Shown here in pieces: positions 10,741-21,919 of a DNA stretch of 64,000 bases. The DNA comes from Rhynchopus euleeides. Its lineage: Eukaryota; Euglenozoa; Diplonemea; Diplonemida; Diplonemidae. The position numbers and the translations under genes are program-made. Under the pieces are notes generated by a model. The model made no database searches. It was not told the origin of the DNA and saw only the letters and a list, made by a program, of their open reading frames with translations. Numbering within the stretch: position 1 is the first letter of the stretch; each line of letters begins with the position of its first letter. Location: contig OY723276.1 in NCBI GenBank assembly GCA_963210315.1, forward strand, positions 186,001 through 250,000, read 5' to 3'.

Positions 10741-11141
10741 CTGTCCCAGGAAGTGTTGGGGAATGTGTTGGCTCTGCGGTGTTGCTTGTGAGAGTGGCAA
10801 GTGAGGCACGGGGCACGTGCCGAGCCTCCGTCAGGCCGCCTCCAGGCAATCGTGGGTGGGGGTTGGGTCCACTTTGCCACCCCCACTCGCGCATCGGCCC
10901 GCAGACCTGTCATGTCACTCCCTGAAGGTGGCACGTGGGTGGCTAGATCGCAGGCACAGTGCGCACTGCTGAGAACTGCAGAGCAACCCCTGCACGACGG
11001 GACCTTCACTCGGATGGGAAGGCGTGGCCGCATGGTGATGCTCCTCCCGCGGCAGTGCGCTGCGTGATGCCGTGCTGTGTCAATGTAATCTAGGACAGCT
11101 CTAGGCACGCCGTGCGGCATGGCGTTGGTGGGGTGGAGGCG
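10741..11141. other. Intergenic, nothing recognised
   Basis: About 400 bases between the PA14 gene and the end of the three-exon gene. No open frame here resembles a protein, and I see no RNA gene. Confidence 0.5.
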
Positions 11142-12909
11142 TCAGTCCCTCAGGAAGGGGTAGCGGTCCAGCATGTCGAGGTAGTCGGGCGCCACCTGGG
11201 TCTTGCTGAGGAACAGCCGGAGGCGCCTTGCCTGCAGGGGTGTGGTGGTGTGGTGGTTCGCAGTTTGAGTTCTAAATCCAAACCGCCACACGAGCAGAGG
11301 TTCCCAACCCAAAGCCAGCCGACACTGCGCCCTCACCACACTGTAGTCCGTGGGATGACTGGCAACGCATGAGCGCCGCACATTACAGCATACCTGCAGC
11401 ACACCCAGAGCCCTCTTCGTCTCGAGCAGGTTGTGGAACACAGAGCAACGCCTGCAGTGTGGATAGGGTGGTGGCAGTGGCGGCGCTAACATACCCACGC
11501 ACGGCAGCAAGGAAGGCCAAGACAAAACACTGGGCCGTGTCAGGAACGTATTCCACAGCTTGACTGGGGACTGTGATGTACATATGAGACCCCTGCCCTG
11601 CACGCACAGCCACCTGCAGCCACTCGCCCTGTACTGATCCCCGCCCCACAGTGCTCACTGCAAACAGGGGCTGCTGCACCGCACGCTCGTACTCAAGCTT
11701 CGAGATGGTCGCGCCCAGACCGAACGACTCTGGTAGGGGCGTGTCGTACGCAGCGGCGGGGTGGCGTTTGTAGAACCCCTGCAGCTCTTTGCTGCGTTCA
11801 ACGCGGTCGAGGGAACGGCGTGTCTCGTTGATGGTGTTCATCAGCGCGTCGTATGTCCAAATCACCCGGATCCGGACAGGCGCGTCATGCGTTGGTGAGC
11901 TGGACGACACATCAGCCAGCGCGCAGGGCGGCAGCATGACACGGTGGTACGACGGCAGCACAACCTCCACAAGACCCGACCCGGCGCCCTCCGCCTGGGG
12001 CCCTGCGACGTCGCCCTGAGCCGCGCTGCCCGCACGCACCCCGAGCACCGCCACAACAGGACCCTTGTCCAGCTTGTCGGTGCTGACGGTGACAACACTG
12101 GGGATCTGCGCCGACTGCCCCCACGCCTGGCTCCACGTGCAGTACTTCTCGAGCCTGCGCACCGTCCCACGCTCCCCGTTGTCGGTGGCGATGAGGTACT
12201 CCGCAAACCGTGTCGAGGCAGCCATGTCCAGGCACACGGTCTGCAGCAGGTCGAACAGGGGCGTGCCTTCCAGGCCCAACCGGGCTGCGTCCACCTCCTC
12301 TATGTCCAGCACATACGCATATGCCAGCTCGTCGAACGCCTCTGCCCACTGCTGTGCACGCAGCAGGCGCATCACCCTGTCCGTCAGGCACTCGTCATCC
12401 TCGCCCTGCGCCTCAGGGAAGGACACATGCCGCTGCGCCAGCACGGGCGGCATGCGCGGGTCCGACGAGGCCAACCATGCCCGCAGGCCGTCGAAGGATT
12501 TGCACAGCGCAGAGGCCACACGCGCAGCAGCCTCATGCCCCCCCTCTGGGGCCTGCAGGTGATCCGTGCCTGTGTCGCGCAGGGAGGCATCCACCACAGC
12601 CCAGGCCAGCTCGTATGGGTGGATGCGGCTCCCACCGGCAGAGGCAGCAGAGGCACGCGACAGCACCGACACGACGTCGGTGAGTGTCTGGAAGTGGCCC
12701 TTCCTGCAGATGGGCTTGCAGCTCTTGGCAACGCCGACGGCAACGGTGCGCGCGCAGCTGTGGCAAAGGCTGATGCCCTGCAGGGCGTCGGACAGCAGGC
12801 CGGGGAGGGCGGAGTTGAAGCGCTCGCCCAGCACGAACCACACGTGCACGCTGGGATAGCGCAGTCCCGTGATCACCGCATCGCGTGCCTCGACTGCCGC
12901 ATCCCACAT
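11142..12909 (-). CDS. Unrecognised protein, three exons
   Basis: Exons run 12909-11495, 11451-11394 and 11231-11142 and splice to a 520-residue protein. Intron 1 (11494-11452, 43 bases, phase 2) reads GTATGTTAG...CTGCAG; intron 2 (11393-11232, 162 bases, phase 0) reads GTATGCTG...CCCCTGCAG. The frame is kept across both and ends DMLDRYPFLRD then TGA. The start ATG at 12909 was chosen because a CCCTCAG acceptor lies just upstream; an upstream in-frame ATG would read through that tract. The body has CHSCART and CKPICRKG near residues 52-71, a possible small zinc site, and otherwise mixed helical sequence. I do not recognise the family. The splicing is well supported by frame and consensus. Confidence 0.75.
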
Positions 12910-14273
12910 CCCGCCTGCTGAGGGACGCAATGGTGTGGCGGTGAAATGCAACACAGCAGACGCATGGCACCACAAACAGGGCATGGGGAGGGGGTGCGTA
13001 GAGGGTGTTGTAGTGGTGAGACGCACACACTAACACAGCAGTGTGATGTGATCAACAGGCGGCGTGCCACTTCATTTGCCACATATTGAGGGCAGGGTCC
13101 GTGCTGGGAGTGGGGGCTGGGGGTGAGGGGCGTGGGGGGGGGGGCAGGGTGGCTGTGCAGCTGCAACGCCTCCGCAACAACACATGCAAGGGGGCGGAGT
13201 GGGCGGGGCGGGGGCGGAGGCTGCGGGAAACTCTGTCCTAACCATGCCTGTGTGTGGGTATTTTTTTAATGCATGTGGGGGGGGGGGAGGGGGGGCCTGG
13301 GGGTCAGCTTTCGAGTCGTTGCCTGGCTAGTTCCAACGGGTCGGCCGACCCGTTGGAAATGCAGTCTCAGACTCGACTGCACGCATGCCTCCTCAGCCCA
13401 CCAGGAGGCATCCTCGTGGTGTGGCTGGTGACCCTGTGTTTCATACTTCGTTCGATGCCATAACCCTTTTTCCGGCCCCACCCCCCGTAGGCCCGAAACC
13501 AGCCTGATTTACCTGCATTTATTTTCGTTCTCAAATTATCGACAATATGTGTGTGCTGCAACATGCCCAATACCAATACCTCGATAGTTTCTAGAAATGT
13601 TTTCCCCTCACCCCCCCCCCCCACCACCCTGCCTCTTGCATGCAGGTATCTCTCCCTCCAGAATGCTCGACAGCGTGCCGGCGTGCTGCACCCCTGAATC
13701 TCCAGCCAAGCGACAACCAAAAACAAACAGCAACATGCTGCCAGTCTCTACACTTCTACAAACAAGAGGCACGTGTCGAGGCGTGTCTGCAGACCGGGGC
13801 GAAGGCGAGGATAGAAAGCGTGATCAAGCGACAATCACGCGAGACAACAGAGGCCTAGACAGGACTGATCAGCGGTGGTGATGAAGGGAACGAGAGACGG
13901 GGGGGGGGGGGGTAGGGGGGGGCATACGCTGCCCCGTTTCACTGGATCCGATCCAGGCATGCTCGGCCAAAAATAAATAGAAAAAACACAAATCACGCGG
14001 GGGCTGCTTTTGCGAACCACGCATGCACGACGCTGGAGTGGCTCTCGAGAAGGAAGCGGGCGCTGGGTGGGGGTGGGGCAGCAAATGTGGCAAACAGTGA
14101 GGCACACAGCGCGCAACACAGGAAGCGGGCAACTGTGTGTCGAGTGTGGCACCTGTCGTCTGTTGTCGGGCAGGTTCACCCTTCCTGAGCTTTCTGTGAG
14201 GAGGCCCCGTTTTCACCCGGAAGCCAGCTTTCTGGAGGTTGTTTAACATCTAAGCGCACACGCACACACACAC
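12910..14273. other. Intergenic up to the LINE insertion
   Basis: No gene is recognised. It holds long G runs on the plus strand near 13130 and 13890, a perfect 28-base palindrome at 13331-13358, and the (CA)n tract at 14254-14273 into which the LINE inserted. Confidence 0.55.
13331..13358. repeat. Perfect 28-base palindrome
   Basis: The half-site TTCCAACGGGTCGG is followed directly by its exact reverse complement, with no spacer. It is isolated in intergenic DNA. It could be a dimeric protein site, a cruciform or a transposon scar. Confidence 0.9.
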
Positions 14274-14282
14274 TCTCTCAGA

Positions 14283-17200
14283 GCAGCTGTAGTCGAAGCC
14301 CTGGGACAGGACGCCGAGAGGCGAGCAACCTACGCGCCCGATATAGATGACCCCCGGGCACCCCCGTCCTACGACGACTACATCGCGGCGCAGGCACAGA
14401 GCGGGGTCTACGGGGACGGGGCTACACTCAGGGTAGCGGCTGAGGTGTTGGGGGCCCAGGTGTGGGTACTCGGCACTACGGATAGGCTGTACCTGGGGCG
14501 CGTCGGGTCAGGCGACAAAGTGATATGCCTCACGTGGAGGCCCTTCCACTACGACGTGCTGCGCATCCCCCTCACGCTAGCCAGGGAGTTAGCAGCCTCC
14601 ACCACAAACAGATGGAAACTCCCCACCGCGACTCCCACCCCTCCTCCAGTAGCTCCAACCGCAACCGCTGCTACCACAATCTCCCCGTTACGCGGCCCTG
14701 CTCCCAGGCCGCCGCCGCGACGCCCCGCGCCGCGGCCAGCGTCTCCTGGGGTACTCAGGGTGGCGTCAGCCAACGTCACGTCGCTGTCAACCCACTTGTG
14801 TGATGTGGCGGACCTGAAGGCAGACGTTGTGGCCCTGCAAGAAACACGTGTCCCGGACCCCAGCAAGGGCACGCTCAGCAGCTACTTCGCGGCCCACGGC
14901 TGGTCCATGCACTGGGGTAAGGGCATGCCCAAGGTCAAGGGGGCCAATGGCTACGAGCAGACCCGACCCGGAGGAGTGGCAGTCATGGCAAAAGAGGGCC
15001 TGGTAGCGCAAGTGGTGCAACCGAAGACCAAGCTGGAAAAGAAGCTGCATGACAGTACCCGCCTGGTACACGTGGTGCTCGCAACCAGTAACGGCAAGAC
15101 AGCGCTCCACATCCTGTGCGTTTATGGTCACTCTGGGATGGAGGTGCGAGTGCAGCGGGAGACCCTCCTGCAGGAGGCGCTGGACCTCGCAGCCGGCCTG
15201 GGGCAGGTGCCCGTGTTGCTGCTGGGGGACCTCAACACCAACCCGGAGACCAGTGCCGTCCTATCCCAGGCCTGCCGGGTGGGTGGTTGGACCGATGCGG
15301 CGGTCTCATACGCAGAGCTGAAACAGCAGGAAGTTCGGAACACCTGCTGGGCATCGAAGGAAGGCACCAGACTGGACATCTGCCTGCTGAACCCCTGCGC
15401 GGCGCCGGCCTTGCGCTCCGTCGAGGTGGCAGAAAAGGGCGAATACGGCATCCCCACGCACTGCCCGCTCTTCGTCGACCTCGATCTCGCCGCCTTCCGC
15501 CGACCGAAGCAAATCTGCATCCTCCCCGCCCCCTTTCCTAAGTGCAGGCCCACGCTCGGGGGCGCTGCCGCCAGAGAGGTGCTGCTGGATGTGCTAACCG
15601 CAGAGGAAACGAAAGAGGGTGCAACAGGAGCGCAACTCCTCCGCCGGGCCTCAGCCTGCAGCGAGAACTTCCTGAAGCGTGTCCACGTGGGCCAACTCGG
15701 AAGGCAGGAAACGGCGTACACGGGCAGGGCGGAGGGTTACCACATGCAGCGGTCGAGGGTGGCCACCAAACACCGCCCCGCCTCCGCCCGAGGAGCGGGC
15801 GACAAGAACACCCGGGCGAAGGACAAGCTGTTGGGGAACCTCCGGACCCTCATCCTGGAGGGCCGCCACCGACTGCTGGAGTCTGCGCCATACCCCCCCA
15901 CACCCAACGAAGAGCACGCCTGGGGCGCTGCGAAGAAGCGGCTGAAGGGAGGGGGCCTTCCCCCGGGGCTGGAGGCGGCGCTGGCGGGCACCACCTCACA
16001 ACTGCCGGACCTCGAGACGATGGAGATGGCCCTTGTCGCCCTGGAGGGATCTCAGCGAGGCATGTTCGACGCGCTCCGCGACGAAAGACTCCGCACGTGG
16101 AAGGCGAGGATGCAGAAGGCCTGGACGCAGGAGGCGGGGATAGTGTTCTCGTACCTCGCAGACCGCTTCTGCGCCCCTACCACCTTCATGCGCCGCGAGG
16201 ATGGCTCCTTCACGGCCTGCCCCAAGGAGGCGGATGAACTGCTGAGGAGCGATACTGCGTGGGGGGGCTACTTCCGGAAGTATGCGACGACGCCTGAGCC
16301 TCGCTGGGACACCTTCCGACAGAGGTACAGCGACTTCCTCCCTGACCCGGCCGAGATGGAGTGTAAGACCATTACGGCAGAAGACGTTGGGACAGCGCTG
16401 GCTAAAATGTCTACATCCACCTCGCCGGGCCTACACGGCTGGAGGGTGCACGAGCTGCGGCAACTCCCAGGGGACCTCCTCAAGTTGTTCGCGGAGGTGT
16501 TCAATGAGGTCGAGAGATCGGGCGAATGGCCGGAGCAGCTGATGCACGCCATGATTTGCCTCATTCCCAAGCCCGGCAGCTCAGGTGAGCCGCTGTCGCA
16601 GCGCCCCATCAGCATCACTCCCGTGCTGTACAGGGTGTGGGCAGCAATCCGAGTGAAGCCTGCGCTGAAGTGGCTGGAGAGCATTGCGCCTGAGGACTTG
16701 CACGGATGCAGACCTGGCCACGGCGCGGAGGACCTCATCTGGCACCTGGCAGCACGGATCGAAGAGGCCCACCTCACAGGACAGCCACTGTACGGTGTCG
16801 CCCTAGACTTTAAGAAATGCTTCGACACGGTGCCGATTGACCTGACCTTCTGTCTAGCTGCGGAGCTCGGCTTCGACGGCCGAGTCCTGCGCACCCTGCG
16901 GGCAGCGTACGGGTCAATGCAGCGGCACTTCCGGGTAAGCGGCACTATCGGGGAGGGCTTCCTGCCAACCAACGGCATCATGCAGGGCTGCCCCATTAGC
17001 GTCGTGCTGATCAACGTGCTGGTGGGTGTATGGATGCGCATGGCGGAGCACCGGCAGGGCACGAGGGCGTTGTCGTTTGTGGACGATGTGTACGCGGTGA
17101 CCCCCAGCCCGGGGACCTTGCAAGCAGTGGTGGATGACTCTGCAGATTTCTCCCACGATACCGGGATGGTAATATGCGCAGAGGTCAAGTCACATGTCTT

Positions 17201-18422
17201 CTCGACGTCCCCCGAGCCGTTGACCCCGATAGTCTACCGGACACGGGACGGCACGGCTACCCCCCTTCGACAGCGCGATAGCTTCGACTGCCTCGGGGCC
17301 ATGCTGCATGCGCGCCCGCTCGAGGGACCCGAGGTGCCCAAATCGGAGCGCGTCGCCCGCCGAAAAGAGGGCGCAGAGCAGAACCTGCGCAGGACCTCGG
17401 CACTGCCCCTACCGGTGCAGTGGAAGGGGCAGGCAGCAGCGATGACAGCGGGGTCCAGGCTCTACTACGACGCCCTGGTCACCCGCTGGGAGGACGCCGA
17501 CATCAGGCGATGGAGGGGGCTCTTCGTCGCCGCGCTGTGGTCCGGACCCCCCCGCAGGGCGCGGGAGGCTGTGCTGGATGTCCTCCACCATGCACATCGG
17601 GTGGACCCCGCCGTCGCCCCCCGCTACCGGCAGATCACCACCTGGGCCATGCAGGTCAAGAAGTGGGGCCGCTGCAGGGTTCTGTCTGAGACGGCTTGGG
17701 ATAGCAGAGTGAGGCTTACAGGGACAGGCCCCTTCGCGCTTTTCCGAGCGGCCCTTCGGTGGATAGGATGGAGCTGGAGCACGGCGACCACCCTATCTTA
17801 CACTGATGAAGCGGGACGGAGCATAGTCTTCGACCCCACCGCAGCAACAACGAGCGGATGGGGGATCTTCGCTCATGACCTCCGCCAGGCCCTACGTACA
17901 CAGGTGGCCAAGGCGCTGGCTGGTCGTCGTGACGACTTTGCGGGCGCTCAGCACGGCATCGACGGGCAAGCCACACGCTGCGTCCTGGAGGGAGAGGGCG
18001 CCGCGGTCACGGGATACCAACGGGGCCTCCTTCGTTCCGTCATTGCAGGGGCGGTGCCTGTCCGAGGGCGCACGGGGCAGGGCGGGATCTGCCGATACTG
18101 CAACGCAGGCACCCCCGAGACGGTGATGCACCTATGGTGGGAGTGCTCCGCGTGGGACCCAATCCGACAAAACCACCCCATTACGGCTGTGGACCGGTCA
18201 ACCTGGCCACCTTGCTTGGCGTTATGCGGGGTGGCGCCCGCCTTTAGACACGGCATCCCGGAGGACAGGCAGCCCCTGCCACTATCCTTCGCACGCAGGG
18301 TGGATATAGTGGCGCAGCTGCACCGCTACTTCATTGCAATCCTCTCGGCGCGGCAGGAGAAAGATGGACTGCTCGACCGCTCCGCGCGCCACCACCGCAC
18401 CCTTCACTATCCATGGGGGTGA
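14283..18422 (+). CDS. LINE polyprotein: OTU remnant - AP endonuclease - RT - zinc knuckle
   Basis: The frame is open from 14283; the first ATG is 14445. Before it lies SYDDYIAAQAQSGVYGDGAT, then LRVAAEVLGAQVWVL and later LTWRPFHYDVL, the C-terminal part of an OTU cysteine protease; the catalytic Cys part is missing. From about 14758 comes an AP endonuclease with VASANVTSLS, ALQETRV, LLLGDLNTNP, RLDICLL and THCPLFVD. The RT follows: IPKPG, SQRPISITPVLYRVW, VALDFKKCFDTVP, NGIMQGCPIS and the catalytic FVDD (about 17080). A CCHC-like CRYCNAGTPETVMHLWWEC lies near the end (18090-18150). The frame stops at TGA 18420-18422 and continues in the same register as RNase H. It is probably recently active, because the frame has no other break. 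Confidence 0.85.
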   Translation, partial: AAVVEALGQDAERRATYAPDIDDPRAPPSYDDYIAAQAQSGVYGDGATLRVAAEVLGAQVWVLGTTDRLYLGRVGSGDKVICLTWRPFHYDVLRIPLTLARELAASTTNRWKLPTATPTPPPVAPTATAATTISPLRGPAPRPPPRRPAPRPASPGVLRVASANVTSLSTHLCDVADLKADVVALQETRVPDPSKGTLSSYFAAHGWSMHWGKGMPKVKGANGYEQTRPGGVAVMAKEGLVAQVVQPKTKLEKKLHDSTRLVHVVLATSNGKTALHILCVYGHSGMEVRVQRETLLQEALDLAAGLGQVPVLLLGDLNTNPETSAVLSQACRVGGWTDAAVSYAELKQQEVRNTCWASKEGTRLDICLLNPCAAPALRSVEVAEKGEYGIPTHCPLFVDLDLAAFRRPKQICILPAPFPKCRPTLGGAAAREVLLDVLTAEETKEGATGAQLLRRASACSENFLKRVHVGQLGRQETAYTGRAEGYHMQRSRVATKHRPASARGAGDKNTRAKDKLLGNLRTLILEGRHRLLESAPYPPTPNEEHAWGAAKKRLKGGGLPPGLEAALAGTTSQLPDLETMEMALVALEGSQRGMFDALRDERLRTWKARMQKAWTQEAGIVFSYLADRFCAPTTFMRREDGSFTACPKEADELLRSDTAWGGYFRKYATTPEPRWDTFRQRYSDFLPDPAEMECKTITAEDVGTALAKMSTSTSPGLHGWRVHELRQLPGDLLKLFAEVFNEVERSGEWPEQLMHAMICLIPKPGSSGEPLSQRPISITPVLYRVWAAIRVKPALKWLESIAPEDLHGCRPGHGAEDLIWHLAARIEEAHLTGQPLYGVALDFKKCFDTVPIDLTFCLAAELGFDGRVLRTLRAAYGSMQRHFRVSGTIGEGFLPTNGIMQGCPISVVLINVLVGVWMRMAEHRQGTRALSFVDDVYAVTPSPGTLQAVVDDSADFSHDTGMVICAEVKSHVFSTSPEPLTPIVYRTRDGTATPLRQRDSFDCLGAMLHARPLEGPEVPKSERVARRKEGAEQNLRRTSALPLPVQWKGQAAAMTAGSRLYYDALVTRWEDADIRRWRGLFVAALWSGPPRRAREAVLDVLHHAHRVDPAVAPRYRQITTWAMQVKKWGRCRVLSETAWDSRVRLTGTGPFALFRAALRWIGWSWSTATTLSYTDEAGRSIVFDPTAATTSGWGIFAHDLRQALRTQVAKALAGRRDDFAGAQHGIDGQATRCVLEGEGAAVTGYQRGLLRSVIAGAVPVRGRTGQGGICRYCNAGTPETVMHLWWECSAWDPIRQNHPITAVDRSTWPPCLALCGVAPAFRHGIPEDRQPLPLSFARRVDIVAQLHRYFIAILSARQEKDGLLDRSARHHRTLHYPWG

Positions 18423-19919
18423 TGCACACCCAACCCCGAACAGGCCTGCATCCCTGTGCGGGCGCCGTCCACTGTCAAACAGACGTGGGGCAAGCGCCCC
18501 CCGGAGCTGTGGGTGACCCTCTGCGACTGGCTGCGGGGCCTGAAATGGGGGCCGCAGGGAGGGGAGCACACCGTGACCCTCATGGAGTTGGCTGTCGACT
18601 TCGAGCTGTCGACCGGCCTCACCCTCCCAGAAGTCGAAACGCGCCGCATCCGCCCCCACACACCTGACCCCCCTGAGAGGGGGCCGCGGGAGGCCCGCCC
18701 ACGCATCCCCGAGGGCGCATCCCCGGGGCTCACCCTCTACTTCGACGGCGGAGCAAGGGACAACGGCACCCCCTTCGCCCTGGCGGGTGCAGGTGCGGTG
18801 CTCTACCGAGACGGCCTCAAGGTGTCGGAAGAGATCCTCCCTCTGCTGAACGTACGCAGCAACAACATCGCTGAGTACGAAGGGGTTCGGGCGGGCCTAC
18901 GGCTGCTCAGAAGGGGCGACCCGCCCCCTGAGGGGAACGTTACGGTGCGGGGTGACTCGCAGGTGGTGCTGCGACACCTAAAAGGGGAAGCGGTTTGCCG
19001 CGATAAATCCCTCCGCCCCCTCTTCCTCAGCACGGCACGGCTGGCTGCCGACCTCGGGCCCCGGATCACCCTTACGTATGAGCACGTGAAAAGGGAACTC
19101 AACGTCGATGCGGACGCCCTGAGCAACGCCGCCATGGACGAGGCTGAGAGGCAGGGGGAGACCTCGCAGGAGCAGCTGCGGCAGGACTTCGCAGCCTTCC
19201 AGAAGAGCATCCTGGGCAAGGCTCACTCGTTGAGGCAGCTCTGCGAGGTGGTGCGCAAGACTTCCAAGCAACCATGGCACTGTGGCCACACTGCGAGCTC
19301 CACTGTCCTCACCGCGATCGGGGGAACCGTGGCAGGGGGCCTGTCCAGGAGAGCCCAGCTCAGCCCAGCCACCGAGTCGGTGATGCGCAGCCTCCAAGCG
19401 CACACGGCAGGCCCGGGCTTGAACCAGCGGGACACAGCCTTCCACTCCCGCGGCATGGCGTGGGCCGCAACCTTCGCACCGCAGCCCCACTACCCAGAGG
19501 GGTGGCAGCAAGCGGCCCAGCAATGGACTGCCAGCAGCCGGCAAGCCAACGCCCGGACAGGACGGTCATGGGAACGACGGGGCGCTGCTCCCCGGACTGC
19601 CCCCCCTGGAGCCAGACGGAACGCGAAGATGCTTACCTGCGCTCTGCACTGGAAACCCCGCTGCGTGGACTGCCGGCGCCGGCGCCTCTCGGAAGAGGAC
19701 TGCTGCCGGGACCACCACGGGAAGAACGACGGCTTGCAAGTCACCATGGAATTTTGCAAGACGCATCGCATGGGCCGGTGCGGGGACTGCCACAGCAGTG
19801 CGAAATCACTCACACACTGTTGCGGCACGCACCACGCTGGCTATGCCTCACGCCCTCCTCGGAGTGGCACTGAGTTGGCCCCACACTCTAACCCGAGTGG
19901 GGCATCCGCTGTGACGTAG
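18423..19919 (+). CDS. LINE RNase H and paired Cys/His motifs, downstream of an in-frame TGA
   Basis: Same frame as the preceding ORF; the first ATG-like start is near 18456, but the sequence reads straight on from the TGA. Residues after about 18730 match RNase HI: LYFDGGARDNG (first Asp), NNIAEYEGVRAGL (Glu), VRGDSQVVL (Asp) and ELNVDADALSNAAMD (last Asp), so all four catalytic acids are present. The C-terminus (about 19630-19850) has two similar Cys/His groups: CALHWKPRCVDC...CCRDHH and CKTHRMGRCGDC...CCGTHH, likely zinc-binding and possibly involved in RNA or DNA contact. It ends TAG at 19917. Either one nonsense mutation split the polyprotein or the TGA is read through. Confidence 0.8.
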   Translation, partial: CTPNPEQACIPVRAPSTVKQTWGKRPPELWVTLCDWLRGLKWGPQGGEHTVTLMELAVDFELSTGLTLPEVETRRIRPHTPDPPERGPREARPRIPEGASPGLTLYFDGGARDNGTPFALAGAGAVLYRDGLKVSEEILPLLNVRSNNIAEYEGVRAGLRLLRRGDPPPEGNVTVRGDSQVVLRHLKGEAVCRDKSLRPLFLSTARLAADLGPRITLTYEHVKRELNVDADALSNAAMDEAERQGETSQEQLRQDFAAFQKSILGKAHSLRQLCEVVRKTSKQPWHCGHTASSTVLTAIGGTVAGGLSRRAQLSPATESVMRSLQAHTAGPGLNQRDTAFHSRGMAWAATFAPQPHYPEGWQQAAQQWTASSRQANARTGRSWERRGAAPRTAPPGARRNAKMLTCALHWKPRCVDCRRRRLSEEDCCRDHHGKNDGLQVTMEFCKTHRMGRCGDCHSSAKSLTHCCGTHHAGYASRPPRSGTELAPHSNPSGASAVT

Positions 19920-19979
19920 GGGTTGGCGGGGAGTGGGCACAGATCCGCGCAGGGTTACCCACTTAAAACCACTATCACT

Positions 19980-21919
19980 ACGCACACACACACGGTAAGC
20001 TTTTGGTTTTGTGTAGGCTGCACTGAGCGAACTCCAAGGAGCGGTTGTTGCTACCGGACGGTGCCCCGCCATTTTTTCCTGTTCTTTTCGCTTCTTCTTG
20101 CCCCTATTTCCTGGAACCCGCCACCTCCACCACCCGCACATTTGCTGGGAACCAAATCAACGTAACAGGGAAGTGAGGACGGTGTTGCACGCCGTCCCTG
20201 CTGCGAACACACGAGCGCATGGTGAGTCGACGAGGAAGCGATTTGTTTAGCCAGACGGCTCCTGCGTCGTGATCTACAAAACACAGGGGTATCACAGCAG
20301 GTCTTCGCGACTGTGCCGAAAATAGTGTGTTTCAACCTTGTGCAGCAGGGTGCATCCGTCGTATCATTGCGGGAAGTAGTCCCTTGCTGCACTCATTCTG
20401 TATGTGGTGCTGCCCAGCTGTATCGGGAACTGCTCTTTCTTGCCGTGGGTGGGCTCGCCGGGCGCCCATTTTTGCCCCAGCCAAAGTCCTTCCGGAAAAT
20501 GTGCTTCCGGATGTGTTTTGTGGCAGCGCCTGCGGGCTGGGCACGCGTGTTGTGTTGTCTGCAGTGTGGCGGAGAGGGGCGTGCCTTCTCTGTGTATTGT
20601 CTGTTCTGCATCCGGGCCCCCGAAGGCGAAACCCCCGATTTTTTTTCAAACCCCCTTTCTTTGTTTCCTCCGGTTTGCAAACTGCAATGCAAAAAAGGGT
20701 CCGCCTTCGGCCGGGATACGGAGCCTCAATAAGAAATGCAAAGAACACGCGCATGCATCATTTTTTCTTTAGCGCGCCTAAACTTTATTTTGGCTTCGAC
20801 AGTATCGTTTCTTTCCCCTGTTGAACGCTGCCCGAACGCGAACCCGACGAGCATGATCATTGAAGCTCACACACAAAGAGAGTGTGCCCTGTGTACTTGT
20901 GTTAGCATCAGTGTCATCTCTGCACCAGATTTTGTTTTGATTTTTGATGCGTTAGGCGGCGTCTCCACATCGGGTGGGAATAGGGGTGGGTGGGGTCTTC
21001 GCTGTCGGTAAGTTTTTCGGCAAAAGTTTGGCGCGTTTCTTTCTCACAAAAAAAAGCGTGGCAACTTTGCTTCCTTCTTCTCTGTTTGATGCGTTGACGC
21101 TTCCACCACCCTAGAGCCTGCTGATTTGATGTGGGTGTGGAGCACATGTGAACACGAGATAGCTAGACACACAGAAAGAAGCAGGGCCGTCGGAAGCACT
21201 CCTACACTTTTGCGCTTCATGCATGTGCAAAATAAACGCAACACTTCTGGCATCACAGTGGAGAGTAAGAAGCCGTGACGAAAGGTGGTAGTTAGTGCAC
21301 AGAGCACGCTTGGTATCAGGCTGTGGTGATGCGATGTTCTGCTCACACGAGCGTGCGAAATCGTACTCCTTTCGCTTTATTATAGACACCCGTCCAGCAA
21401 CTGTGGGAGGACAGTTCCGGACTACTTTGTGTTGAGCGCACACTTGTTGTCTCAAGGATGTGTTGGGGCCCTGTGAAGTGGCATGACGGTGCTAATCAAA
21501 AGCTTCAGTCGTACGATTTCCTTCGTCACTTCACGACTTCGCTACGCTTCGTCGCTCGTAACTAGTAAAAAGTAAAAATAAAATCCAACACGGAGCTGGA
21601 CGGGGGGTGGGGAAGGGGGCACTGCCCCCCAGAGAAAGACTGCGAAGTCTGCGCAGGCAGAACCACGCAGCGCAAGCTGCTGCTGATCCTGATGCGCCAT
21701 CTTCAACAGCTGCCTCGAGACGCACACCAAACACGCACGAACCGTGCCCTCCCCCACCCCCCGGGGCTGAAACACCACTGGATGTGATGTGAACTAGGAA
21801 GGGATTGTGTGCGTTGGTCTTCGGGGGAGGAGGGGGGAGGGGGGGGGGGTGCGGATGATGTGATTTGATTGGCTTCGTTGTTGTTGGGAGGAGGTTGCAT
21901 CGATAAGCAAAGGTGCCCC
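19980..21919. other. Intergenic, no gene recognised
   Basis: The composition becomes AT-richer and several overlapping short frames look like chance. It holds the inverted partner of the 1797-1960 repeat (about 21060-21225, with a YR core at 21084-21107) and a TCACACGAGCGTGCG string near 21340 like the outer end of YR termini. Confidence 0.5.
21060..21225 (-). repeat. Dispersed repeat with YR-type core (partner 1797-1960)
   Basis: The minus strand reproduces the 1797-1960 repeat, including GCTATCTCGTGTTCACATG and GGAAGCGTCAACGCATCAAA. Here the core is closer to that of the intact YR elements than at the partner copy. Confidence 0.65.

Larger units (their letters stand above)
14274..19979 (+). 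mobile_element. 5'-truncated LINE with OTU remnant, APE, RT, RNase H
   Basis: A non-LTR retrotransposon in the opposite orientation to the host genes. The string ACGCACACACACAC occurs at 14260-14273 and again at 19980-19993, a candidate 14-base target duplication in a CA microsatellite, which makes the exact ends approximate. The 5' end is cut inside an OTU-like domain, as expected for target-primed reverse transcription that stopped early. Coding is continuous in one frame from 14283 to 19919 except for one TGA at 18420. APE plus RNase H resembles the I/ingi group known from kinetoplastids; an OTU module is known from a few LINE lineages such as Dualen/RandI. Confidence 0.85.

Noticed and set aside
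18420..18422. TGA as a reassigned sense codon in this genome
   Set aside because: TGA ends several well-supported genes (11142, 32857, 63405) at sensible C-termini, so a general reassignment is unlikely; local readthrough remains possible.
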